Assembly (NCBI GenBank): GCA_026989935.1
Contig: JALSIN010000369.1
Span: 1-49,081 of the forward strand
DNA from: Polyangiaceae bacterium
GTDB lineage: Bacteria > Myxococcota_A > Polyangia > Nannocystales > Nannocystaceae
Direction of reading: 5' to 3'
Length of the DNA stretch: 49,081 nt
Position 1 is the first letter of the stretch; each line of letters opens with the position of its first letter. The notes below the pieces were generated by a model, which saw nothing but the letters and a program-made list of their open reading frames with translations, was not told the origin of the DNA and did not search any database. Shown here piece by piece: positions 1 to 8,174 of the stretch. Position numbers and translations under genes: made by a program.

Positions 1-2189
1 TTGTTGTAGGCCGACGCGGTGAGCGGATGGTCCTCCCCCAACGCCCGGGTGCGCAGGCGAAGGACGGCCGCGAGGTCCCGCTCGGCCCGGTCGTAGGCGC
101 CGGCGGCGTGGGCGACCGCGGCGCGGCTGTTGAGCACGTTCGCAAGGCGCGGGTCGTCGGGGCCGTACACCGCGGTCAGGACGGCGTAGGCCCGATCGAG
201 CGCCGCCTCCGCCGCCTCGTTCCGTCCTTGCTTGTATAGAATGCCGCCCTCGATCTCGAGCATCCGCCCGCTCTCCGCCGACCGCTCGTCCGCCCCGATC
301 CGGTCGAGCAGCGACCGCGCGGTTCCGAGGAAGAAGTGCCCGTCGTCGAAGCGCGCAAGGCGCAGGCCGTGCAGGCCCGCGAGCGACACCGCGGCGCGGC
401 GGGCGGCGTCGTCGAAGCGGCGCCGCAAGGCATCCACGAACGCGCGGTCGTAGGCCGCGCGCGCCGGCTCGAACTCGCCGCGGGCCTCCAGGACCCGTCC
501 GAGAACGAGCCGCCCCTCGGTCTCCAACGAAGCTGGACCGTGCTCGGTCGCCTCGGCCACGACCGCCTCCGCCTCGGCCTGCGCCGCCTCGTAGCGCCCC
601 AACCGGTGGAGCGCCTCGGCCCGCGACAGGCGCCGGCGCAGCTCGTCGCCCTCGGCCGACGGTTCGAAGCCCCCAGCGACCCGCGCAAGCCACGAGGCGT
701 TCGTGCACGCCGCCGGATCGGGCAGGGCGACCGCCGCCATCACCGCGTGCGGAACGTCCCTGGCCCCAACCGCCTGCAGCGAGTCCACCAACGCCGCCAA
801 CGCCCGCCGCCGGTCGGCAAGACAGGCCTTCGCCCGGTCGGCCGCATCCGACGCGACGCCGGGGCCGGCCACCACCGCGGTGCACACGCGGGCCCGGGCC
901 GCCTCCCAGTCGCGCACGTAGCGTGCGAGCACCCCGGACAGACGCTCGGCCGTCGAAGGGGCGTAGGGCAGACCGGTGGCCGAAAACGCCCTGGATACGG
1001 CGGCGGCCGCCGAAGGCGACCACACGTCGTCCAACGCCCCGGCGTCCGCGACGCAGGCCTCCCGCGCCCGATGCCGTTGAAACTGCGCACCTCCCAAGAG
1101 GCCCCCCCCAAGGGCCGCGGCCGCCACGGCCACTCCCAACCACCGCCGGCGGCGGCCTTGCCGGCGGCCGGCCTCGACCGCCGCGACGAGGGCCTCCATG
1201 TCGGCGAAGCGGTCGGCCGGTTCGACGGCGAGACCGCGCTCCACCACCCGGTGGAGCCACCGCGGCACCCGGATCCCCCGCGGCGGCGCGCGCACGCGCC
1301 CCTGACAGACGGCGAAGGCGATCTGGGCGGGCGTGTCGCCGGCGAACGGACGCTGCCCGTACAGCGCCTCGTACATCGTCACGCAGAAGGCGAACTGGTC
1401 CGTGGCCGGCGAGAGTTCCCCGCCGGTAAACTGCTCGGGCGCCATGTAGGCGGGCGTCCCCACGAGCGCCCCGGCACGGGTCAGATCGACCGACAGCGCG
1501 CCCGTCCGCCCCACCGGCAACGAGCCGGCCGCTTCGAGGGCCGGCGGCTGCACCTCGGCGACCCGCGCAAGGCCCAGGTCCATCACCCGCACACGGCCGT
1601 CCGCGCCGATCATGACGTTGTCGGGCTTGAAGTCCCGGTGCAAAAGCCCCACCCGATGGATCGCCGAAAGCCCTTTCGCGGCCGGCAGCATCCATGATAA
1701 TAATGTATGGTATGATATCGGTCCGCCCTCGATGCGGGCACGCAGCGTCGAGCCCTCGACGTACTCCATCGCGATGTACACGCGCTCGTCCAGGCGTCCC
1801 ACGTCGAAGACGGATACGACGTACGGCGACGAAAGCTGGGCGAGGGCCTGCGCCTCCCGCAGCAGCCGTGCCTGCGCCCTGCCGCCCGCGCCGGGCGCCC
1901 GGCGTTTGGGCCGCAGTACCTTGATGGCGACCTTGCGCTCCAGGGCCGTGTCCCACGCGGCGTACACCACGCCCATCCCACCCGCGCCGAGACGCCCGAG
2001 GACCACGTACCGGTCGATGCGCGCGCCGACGGGGTCGGCATCCCGTACCTCGGCCGCCGCATCCCGATCGCCTTCCGTCGCCGCGACCGTGGGCACCGAC
2101 CCCGGCGGCGGGCGCGCGGCACCGTGACGGTCGGGCCCGGCGCGCGCGGACGGATCCTCGGAGGAACCGGGGTCGTGCGATTCACCCAT
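1..2189 (-). CDS. Serine/threonine protein kinase with C-terminal TPR region (partial; runs off the left edge)
   Basis: Hand translation from ATG at 2189: MGESHDPGSS...IDRYVVLGRLGAGGMGVVYAAWDTALERKVAIKVL...HRVGLLHRDFKPDNVMIG...MDLGLARV...GTPAYMAPEQF, then TM-like segment and TPR-type ALDRAYAVLTAVYGPDDPRLANVLNSRAAV. Absent from the ORF track because it has no stop inside the window. Confidence 0.95.
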   Translation of the reverse strand, partial: MGESHDPGSSEDPSARAGPDRHGAARPPPGSVPTVAATEGDRDAAAEVRDADPVGARIDRYVVLGRLGAGGMGVVYAAWDTALERKVAIKVLRPKRRAPGAGGRAQARLLREAQALAQLSSPYVVSVFDVGRLDERVYIAMEYVEGSTLRARIEGGPISYHTLLSWMLPAAKGLSAIHRVGLLHRDFKPDNVMIGADGRVRVMDLGLARVAEVQPPALEAAGSLPVGRTGALSVDLTRAGALVGTPAYMAPEQFTGGELSPATDQFAFCVTMYEALYGQRPFAGDTPAQIAFAVCQGRVRAPPRGIRVPRWLHRVVERGLAVEPADRFADMEALVAAVEAGRRQGRRRRWLGVAVAAAALGGGLLGGAQFQRHRAREACVADAGALDDVWSPSAAAAVSRAFSATGLPYAPSTAERLSGVLARYVRDWEAARARVCTAVVAGPGVASDAADRAKACLADRRRALAALVDSLQAVGARDVPHAVMAAVALPDPAACTNASWLARVAGGFEPSAEGDELRRRLSRAEALHRLGRYEAAQAEAEAVVAEATEHGPASLETEGRLVLGRVLEARGEFEPARAAYDRAFVDALRRRFDDAARRAAVSLAGLHGLRLARFDDGHFFLGTARSLLDRIGADERSAESGRMLEIEGGILYKQGRNEAAEAALDRAYAVLTAVYGPDDPRLANVLNSRAAVAHAAGAYDRAERDLAAVLRLRTRALGEDHPLTASAYN

Positions 2190-2685
2190 CGTGCTGACGA
2201 ATCGTAGCATCCGCCCCCGGCCGGGCCCGGGCCGCGGCGCCCGCCGGCGGCCCCCGGGGCTCAACGCGCGCCGCGTCTCGTCCCGGCCGCCGGGCCGCCT
2301 CGGCGGGCACGCACCGCGGCCGAGGGGCCCCACGCCCTTCTCGCGGGACGGGATCGGGCGGCCGAACACGACGCGCCACCGCACGCGGCGGGGGCCGGCG
2401 CCGGTGCGCCGATGGGGCGTTCCGTCGCGGGGACGAAGGCGACGCGCCACCGCACGGGGCCGGCGTCGGTGCGATGCGGCACCGCCGGCGGCCGGCGGGG
2501 GCGACGCGCCCGGTCCCGGCGATGCCACGGACCACGCCCCCGGTGCGCCATGGCCCTCCTTCGGGGCCGGACGCGGGCGGCCCGCGCCCCTGCGCGTTGC
2601 ATGGGGTGCCTTCTCGGAGCCGGTCGAACGGGGTCGAAGCGCGGCCCGCTCTTCGGGTGCGCCAGGGGTCGAAGCCGGCGCTCGG

Positions 2686-3945
2686 CTAACGTGTCGCGCG
2701 ACGCAGGGCGCGGGCCAGCGCGCGTAGGTCCGCGCGCAGCGCCGCCGGCTCGACGGGTCCGCCCGCCTCGATCGTTCGCGCCCAGCGCTCGACGACGGCG
2801 GCCCAGCGGGCGAGCGTCTGGTCCGAAGACGGCGTCCGTCGCGGGCCGGCACCGTCTTCGGGCGCGGGCGGCGAGGGCGCCTCGGCGGGCGGGGACGGCG
2901 GGGGGCCGGGCGGGGGCGAGGCGCCGCCTGCCGGCGCGGCCGCGGCCAGGCGCGCCTCGAGCTCGGCCACCCTGGCCTCGAGCTCGGAGACGGGGCGGGG
3001 GCGCAGGGCTTCGAGTTCGGCCTCGGCCTGTTCGAGACGCCAGCGCAGCGCCTGCGTCTCGGCCGCCGCGAGCGCCGCCCCGCCGACCGGGTCGGCGGCC
3101 CCCCCGGCGTCGAAGCCCCGTGGATCGATCTCCAGCAGCGAAAGTCCCTCGGCGTCCAGGTCGAAGGCGGCCTCGCCGACGAGCCCCACCCACAGCGAGG
3201 GCTCGGGTTCGGGCGGCGCAAGACGGTTGTCGAAGGCCACGGGCACGTCCTCGTCTGCCTCGTCCGCCTCGTCCGCTTCGTCCGCTTCGTCCGTCTCGTC
3301 CGCTTCGTCCGTCTCGTCCGCCTCCGCTTCCTCCTCCGCCTCGAACCGATCCCGCTCGGCCGGCGCCCGCTCCAGGTCTTCGTCGTCGAGGCGCGGCACC
3401 TCGTCGTCGGGGAGCACGTCCCCGTACTCCACAACGCCCACCACGGCGGGGAGGTAGGCCGCGAACAGACGGCCGCCGCCGCAGGCGGCCACCAGGTCGG
3501 CCATCGTCTCCGCATCGGTCCAGCGGGCGTCGTCGAGCCACACCACGAGCCGGTCGGGCCGGTCCGACAGCGCACGCGCCACGGCCGCCCGCAGGTCGTC
3601 GCGGCCCACCCGGCCCTCGACCAAGCCGGCGTCGAGGAGGGCGAAGCGCCAACCCTCGTCCAGCAGCAGCGAGGCCAGGCGCCCGGGCGGCTCGACACGC
3701 ACGCCCGTCCGGTCGCGCAGCGCGGCCGCGTCGTCGTCCTCCGCGACGCAGACCACCGGCCGGCCGGTGCGGGCGGCCGGGACCAGCGCGTCGAACAGCG
3801 CCGCCCCCGCCTCGGCGGTCGTCCCCGCGCCCTCGATCCGCGCGCGCCAGGCCGCCCAGCCGCCGTGCGCGAGCAACGTGGGCACCTCGCGCCACGCCTC
3901 GTCGAGGAAGGCGTACAGCGCCTCGAGCCGGGCTGGGTCGATCAT
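2686..3945 (-). CDS. Hypothetical protein with acidic D/E-A/T repeat and coiled-coil-like C-terminus
   Basis: Frame of ORF 2686..4038; likely start MIDPARLEALYAFLDEAW at 3945; acidic tract DETDEADETDEADEADEADEADED and ELEARVAELEARLAA segment. Confidence 0.75.
   Translation of the reverse strand: MIDPARLEALYAFLDEAWREVPTLLAHGGWAAWRARIEGAGTTAEAGAALFDALVPAARTGRPVVCVAEDDDAAALRDRTGVRVEPPGRLASLLLDEGWRFALLDAGLVEGRVGRDDLRAAVARALSDRPDRLVVWLDDARWTDAETMADLVAACGGGRLFAAYLPAVVGVVEYGDVLPDDEVPRLDDEDLERAPAERDRFEAEEEAEADETDEADETDEADEADEADEADEDVPVAFDNRLAPPEPEPSLWVGLVGEAAFDLDAEGLSLLEIDPRGFDAGGAADPVGGAALAAAETQALRWRLEQAEAELEALRPRPVSELEARVAELEARLAAAAPAGGASPPPGPPPSPPAEAPSPPAPEDGAGPRRTPSSDQTLARWAAVVERWARTIEAGGPVEPAALRADLRALARALRRATR
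3253..3324. repeat. 9-bp tandem repeat, 8 units (gtccg[c/t][c/t]tc), coding for DE(A/T) repeats
   Basis: Consecutive 9-mers gtctgcctc, gtccgcctc, gtccgcttc, gtccgcttc, gtccgtctc, gtccgcttc, gtccgtctc, gtccgcctc. Confidence 0.9.
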
Positions 3946-4097
3946 GGGGGGCAGTCTTATCCCCTCCCCGCGGGGGAGGCAACGCAAGCCGCACGCCGGC
4001 GCCCCCGTCGCGGGATCGGTGCACGAATCTTCGCCCACCGCGGCCCCGGGTTCCCCCGATCCCGCGGTCGGGTTCCCGACACGCTACGATCGCGTCG

Positions 4098-4646
4098 ATG
4101 GCCGGCGACGACCCGCCCGCTGCCCCGTCCGGCGAGCCCGACCCCGCGGTGCTCGACGCCCTGCGCCGCAGCCTCGACGTGCGGATCCGCCGCGACGGGA
4201 CGATCACCATGGGCGGCGGCGCCGTCACCCACCCGCGGGTCCGCGCGGCGGTGCTGCGCGGGCTCGACCGCACCGACGGCGGCGCGCTGTGCTTTCGCTT
4301 CGGCGGCCGGTGGGCGTACGTGACGGCCGAGGACCACCCCCTGCGGGTGCGGCATGCCGCGCCCTGCGGCGACACCCTGCGCGTGGATCTCGACGACGGC
4401 CGCCGCCTCGACCGCCCCATCGACGCCCTGCGCTACGACGAGCACGGCCTCGTGCTGCAGGTCCCGTCGATCCCCTCGGGGCGGCCGCTGCTGGCGCGCC
4501 TTACGAACCGCGCCGCCCTCGCCCTGGCCGACCGGCTGTCGCTCGGCCCCCGCGGCCCGACGATCGCCACCACGCGCGGCCCATTACCGATCCCGAAGGC
4601 GCCGCAGGACGCCGTCGCGCCGCTCGAACCGCAAGGTCCTCGCTGA
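4098..4646 (+). CDS. DUF1285-like hypothetical protein
   Basis: MAGDDPPAAPSGEPDPAVLDALRRSLDVRIRRDGTITMGGGAVTHPRVRAAVLRGL...EDHPLRVRHAAP...LARLTNRAALALADRL; layout resembles DUF1285 proteins from memory. ATG 4098, stop TGA 4644-4646. Confidence 0.65.
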   Translation: MAGDDPPAAPSGEPDPAVLDALRRSLDVRIRRDGTITMGGGAVTHPRVRAAVLRGLDRTDGGALCFRFGGRWAYVTAEDHPLRVRHAAPCGDTLRVDLDDGRRLDRPIDALRYDEHGLVLQVPSIPSGRPLLARLTNRAALALADRLSLGPRGPTIATTRGPLPIPKAPQDAVAPLEPQGPR

Positions 4647-5891
4647 GACGGCGCCGTCGCGCTCGTACACGCGCACCTCGATCGCCCCCCGGCCGTCCCG
4701 GATCGGCACGGCCAGCGGCCCCAGGCGACCGTCGAGCGGGCCGTCCGGTAGCGGACGGAAGGCGGCCGCGCGCGCCACGAAGACCCCGCGCCGGTCGCGG
4801 ACGCCGGCGGCGATCCCGGTCCACCGTGCCGGCACGGGCCCCTCGCCCGCGGCGCGGCGCGCCGCCGTCACCGAAAGCCGCACCGTCGAGGACCCCACCC
4901 CCGCAGCGCGCACCCGCGGCCGGTCCTCGCCGAAGGCCGGTGTCTCGCCCGCGGCGGCGACAACGAGGCCACACGACGGGTCCGCGGCGAGGCGACGCCG
5001 TACCACGTCCGCGGCAGCCGACGCGTCGTCGATCCCGATGGCACGCCGCCCGAGGCGCGCGGCGACGGCCAGGGTCGTCCCCGACCCGCAAAACGGGTCC
5101 AGCACGAGGTCGCCCTCGTTCGACGAGGCGCGCACGATCCGTTCGAGGAGGCTCTCGTTCTTCTGCGTGGCGAACCCGGTCTTCTCCCGGGACAGGCTCT
5201 TGATCTGGATCGAGTCAAGGCTCGCGGACCCGGAAAGGGCGAGGTCCTCGGGGCCGGCGTTCCACACGTCCCCGGCGGGCACGCCGCGGGCGTTCGTGCG
5301 CCCGCCCCCGCGGCGCCGGTAGCCCGGGCGATGGGGCACGTAGATCTTGTTGAAGGTAAAGCGCCGCGGGTCCTTCGTATAAAAGAGGATCGTGTCGTGG
5401 TTTCGCACCCAGTTGCGTTGGGCGGACTTGAAGCCGGAGATCCACCCGATGCGCCAGACGATCTCGCGCTGGAAGCAAGCCGGTCCGAAGATCTCGTCGA
5501 GCAGCAGCTTGACGGGGTGTACGGCGATGGCGTCGAGGTGCACGTAGAGGCTGCCGGTGGGGGCGAGCAGTTCCGCGACGAGGCGCAGGCGCGGTTCGAG
5601 CATGGACAGGAGCCCGGCGATCCCGCCGGCGAAGCGGTCGCGGTAGGCCGGTCCGCCGCCGGCCTTGGGGAACGTGCGGCCGGTCCCGAACGGCGGGTCG
5701 AGATAGACGAGGTCCACCCGCCCGGCCCAGTCACCGAGCAGACCGGCCATCGCGGGGAGGTTGTCGGCACGGCAGAACCACGGCGCGGTCCGGCGCGGCC
5801 CGAACGCCTCCAGCACCCGCCACCTCGGTCCCGACCGCGGCACGGTCGCCCGGTCCCGGCCGGTCCAGTCGATGCGCACCCCGGACGACAC
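4584..5891 (-). CDS. DNA methyltransferase, beta-class/Mod-like (N6-adenine or N4-cytosine)
   Basis: DLVYLDPPFGTGRTF (motif IV) precedes LVLDPFCGSGTTLAVAARLGRRAIGID (motif I); NHDTILFYTKD between them. 435 aa. Confidence 0.92.
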   Translation of the reverse strand: MSSGVRIDWTGRDRATVPRSGPRWRVLEAFGPRRTAPWFCRADNLPAMAGLLGDWAGRVDLVYLDPPFGTGRTFPKAGGGPAYRDRFAGGIAGLLSMLEPRLRLVAELLAPTGSLYVHLDAIAVHPVKLLLDEIFGPACFQREIVWRIGWISGFKSAQRNWVRNHDTILFYTKDPRRFTFNKIYVPHRPGYRRRGGGRTNARGVPAGDVWNAGPEDLALSGSASLDSIQIKSLSREKTGFATQKNESLLERIVRASSNEGDLVLDPFCGSGTTLAVAARLGRRAIGIDDASAAADVVRRRLAADPSCGLVVAAAGETPAFGEDRPRVRAAGVGSSTVRLSVTAARRAAGEGPVPARWTGIAAGVRDRRGVFVARAAAFRPLPDGPLDGRLGPLAVPIRDGRGAIEVRVYERDGAVSARTLRFERRDGVLRRLRDR

Positions 5892-5900
5892 GGCCGCCCC

Positions 5901-6287
5901 CTACTTCGCCGAGGCCGGCGGCAGGGGCGCGGGGGCCGGCGCGTCCCGTGCGAGGGAGCGGACGTGGGCGACGAGCACCTCGAGCGCCGCATCGGTGAAC
6001 TTGTCGCCGAAGGCGGGCATGCCGGGCGGCTTGCCCATCCGGATCACGCTCTTGATCTGGTCGTTGCGCAGGTTGTGCATGACGCGGGCATCGGTGAGGT
6101 CGCGGGCGGCGGGCACCTCGGGCACCCCCCGGCCGTCCTCACCGTGGCAGCGCGCGCAGTGGCGCCGAAACAGGACGGATCCGTCGAGCGGCCGCTCGGG
6201 ACCCGAGGGATCCGTACAGGCGCCGGCGGCGACCAGGCACGCGAGCGCAAGGGGAAGGCGAGGCGCGAGGGAGCGCACGCGCAACAT
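5901..6287 (-). CDS. Cytochrome c, exported/lipoprotein
   Basis: Signal/lipobox-like ACLVAAGAC, heme motif CARCH (RRHCARCHGEDGRG), distal Met region MGKPPGMPAFGDKFTD. Confidence 0.9.
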   Translation of the reverse strand: MLRVRSLAPRLPLALACLVAAGACTDPSGPERPLDGSVLFRRHCARCHGEDGRGVPEVPAARDLTDARVMHNLRNDQIKSVIRMGKPPGMPAFGDKFTDAALEVLVAHVRSLARDAPAPAPLPPASAK

Positions 6288-6349
6288 CTAGCACGAACCG
6301 GCCCACCGGACCGCGCGCGCCGGCCGACGACGACGGGTCCGCCGAGGGC

Positions 6350-7114
6350 TCAGCGCGAAGACGGCAGCAGGGCCAGCCCCGCCGGCCCCGACGCAGGCGG
6401 GGGTGTGTCCGCGCCGCCGGCCGGTGGCTCGTTCGGCCCCGGCGAGGCCGGCGCTTCGTTCGGCCCCGGCGAGGCCGGCGGCGGCGCCGCCGGGCCTTCG
6501 AGGATCACGTTGCCCGCCCGGTCCACGAGGACGTCGGGCCGCGGGATGTAGCGCCCGTCGGCCGTGAGGATCCCCAGGCGCATCCCGAGGCTGTCGTTGT
6601 AGACGTCCACGGCGCGGGCGTACCCGCGGCGGGCGCGGGTGAAGAACACCCCGCTGGTAACCGCGAAGGCCACGGTGGCGACGGCGCTTCCCAAGAGCAC
6701 CGCCCCCGGCCCCCGCACGTTCGAGAAGTCGAAGCCCTCCCGGGCGGAGGCGGCGGTGGCGGCGACGGTGGCCGCGCCCCCCACGAGTGCAAGGCCCAGG
6801 AAGAAGCGCGCGACGAACAGCTCGCGCACCGGCAGCGCCTCGGACGCGAACCGATCCGAGCGCAGGACCGCGTCGAGGGATTGCCAACTGCGCTTGGGCT
6901 GCGCCTCGTTCGTGCCCTTCGTGTACCGGATCCCCTGCGGCTCCCGGTGCACGTAGATCGTGTTCTCCTTGAAGGCCTGCTCGCGCATCTCGCGGCCCTC
7001 GATTCGTTCCAGCTTCGCGTAGTCCGTGGGCGGAAGCTGCGGCGTGACCATCATGCACCCTTGCGCGAGCACGCCGGCGGCGGCGGCGGCGATCCTTCGG
7101 CGCAGGGCGGGCAC
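6350..7114 (-). CDS. Hypothetical lipoprotein with TM segments and proline-rich C-terminal repeat
   Basis: GTG start at 7114: VPALRRRIAAAAAGVLAQGCMMVTPQLPPTDYAKLE...; hydrophobic segments FFLGLALVGGAATVAATAA and AVLLGSAVATVAFAVTSGVFF. Confidence 0.75.
   Translation of the reverse strand: MPALRRRIAAAAAGVLAQGCMMVTPQLPPTDYAKLERIEGREMREQAFKENTIYVHREPQGIRYTKGTNEAQPKRSWQSLDAVLRSDRFASEALPVRELFVARFFLGLALVGGAATVAATAASAREGFDFSNVRGPGAVLLGSAVATVAFAVTSGVFFTRARRGYARAVDVYNDSLGMRLGILTADGRYIPRPDVLVDRAGNVILEGPAAPPPASPGPNEAPASPGPNEPPAGGADTPPPASGPAGLALLPSSR
6429..6480. repeat. 27-bp-period direct repeat (two copies of tcgttcggccccggcgaggccggcg)
   Basis: Exact 25-mer at 6429-6453 and 6456-6480; encodes ASPGPNEAPASPGPNEPPA. 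Confidence 0.85.
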
Positions 7115-7166
7115 GGGGCGAGCGTACCGCAACACGATGCAGGCGAACGAGCCGGCCGGCCCGGCC

Positions 7167-8174
7167 TTACAGGCACGCCCCGGCAACCCGCCGAAGCAGC
7201 CGCGCCGGGCGGTCGTCGAACGGCAGGTGGCGCCCCGCCCACGCCGCAAGGGCGCGGGCGCGGGCGAGATCCCCCGGCCGCCCGGACCGAAGCAGGGCCT
7301 GGAGGAGGGTGCAGGCGGCGTCGGCGGCCAGCTCGGGCCGGCAACGGGCGAGGCGATCGCGCTCGGCCGCCACGCGCGGCCCCAACAGCTCGGCCGCCGC
7401 CTGCGGGCGGTCCCGGCGAAGCAGGCGACGGGCCACCCCGACGGCCTGACCGAGCGTGCGGGGCGCCGCCTCGATCCCCGCGAGCGCCCCGGCCACCCGG
7501 CACAGCCCTTCGAGATCCCACCGGTTGTGCTGGACCACGCGCTCGACGGCCGCCCGGGTCTTCGTGCACGGCGAGGCGACGAACGCCTCGTAGATCTCCG
7601 GGATCTCGGCACCCGACACGTCCCCCCGGCGCCGCGCCCCCAACAGGTGGGCCTCGAGCACCGAAAGGTTCCGGTGCGCGAGGTCGTAGCGCAGCAGGCG
7701 GCGGGCGTGGTCGAGCGCGTCGAGGTGGGGCGTCCACGGCGGCGCCGCAAGCCCCAGCCGCCCACAGCGGGCCGCGAGCAACGGCACGTCGAAGCGGCGG
7801 CCGTTGAACGTGACGAGCACGGCGCCCGGCCCCATCGCTCCGGCGAGCGTGTCGCGGACCGCCTCCAGCATGGGCCCCTCCGCCCCTGGATCCCACAGGA
7901 CGAACAGGTGGGCCCGCGCCGCGGCCTCGTCGCGCACGAGGATCCCCACGACGAAGGCCAGCGCCGCCCCCGTGGTCGAAAACCCGGTCGTCTCCACGTC
8001 GAGGTACACGGCCCGCCGCACCGGCTGCGACACCAGCGGCGCAAGGCCCGGCGCCTGCGGGAGGTCGCCCGGCGCCTCCATCACGCGGTGCTCGAACCCG
8101 GCCCCGGCGGCGGAAACGCCCCGGACCGGTGGCCCCGCCTCGTACCGCGCCAGGCGCTCGGCGAACGCACTCAC
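7167..8174 (-). CDS. mrfB: YprB/MrfB-like ribonuclease H-fold exonuclease
   Basis: GTG start 8174: VSAFAERLARYEAG...RRAVYLDVETTGFSTTGAALAFVVGILVRDE...VLVTFNGRRFDVPLL...HLDALDHARRLL...NRWDLEGL (DEDD-type acidic motifs). GTGA overlap with the upstream helicase stop. Confidence 0.85.
   Translation of the reverse strand: MSAFAERLARYEAGPPVRGVSAAGAGFEHRVMEAPGDLPQAPGLAPLVSQPVRRAVYLDVETTGFSTTGAALAFVVGILVRDEAAARAHLFVLWDPGAEGPMLEAVRDTLAGAMGPGAVLVTFNGRRFDVPLLAARCGRLGLAAPPWTPHLDALDHARRLLRYDLAHRNLSVLEAHLLGARRRGDVSGAEIPEIYEAFVASPCTKTRAAVERVVQHNRWDLEGLCRVAGALAGIEAAPRTLGQAVGVARRLLRRDRPQAAAELLGPRVAAERDRLARCRPELAADAACTLLQALLRSGRPGDLARARALAAWAGRHLPFDDRPARLLRRVAGACL

Noticed and set aside
2182-2535. 117-aa minus-strand ORF upstream of the kinase
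   Set aside because: Pro/Arg-rich, no plausible RBS or domain; region treated as intergenic.
2412-4646. 744-aa plus-strand ORF as one protein
   Set aside because: Only the C-terminal part from ATG 4098 looks protein-like; the upstream part is R/P-rich antisense to the acidic-repeat gene.
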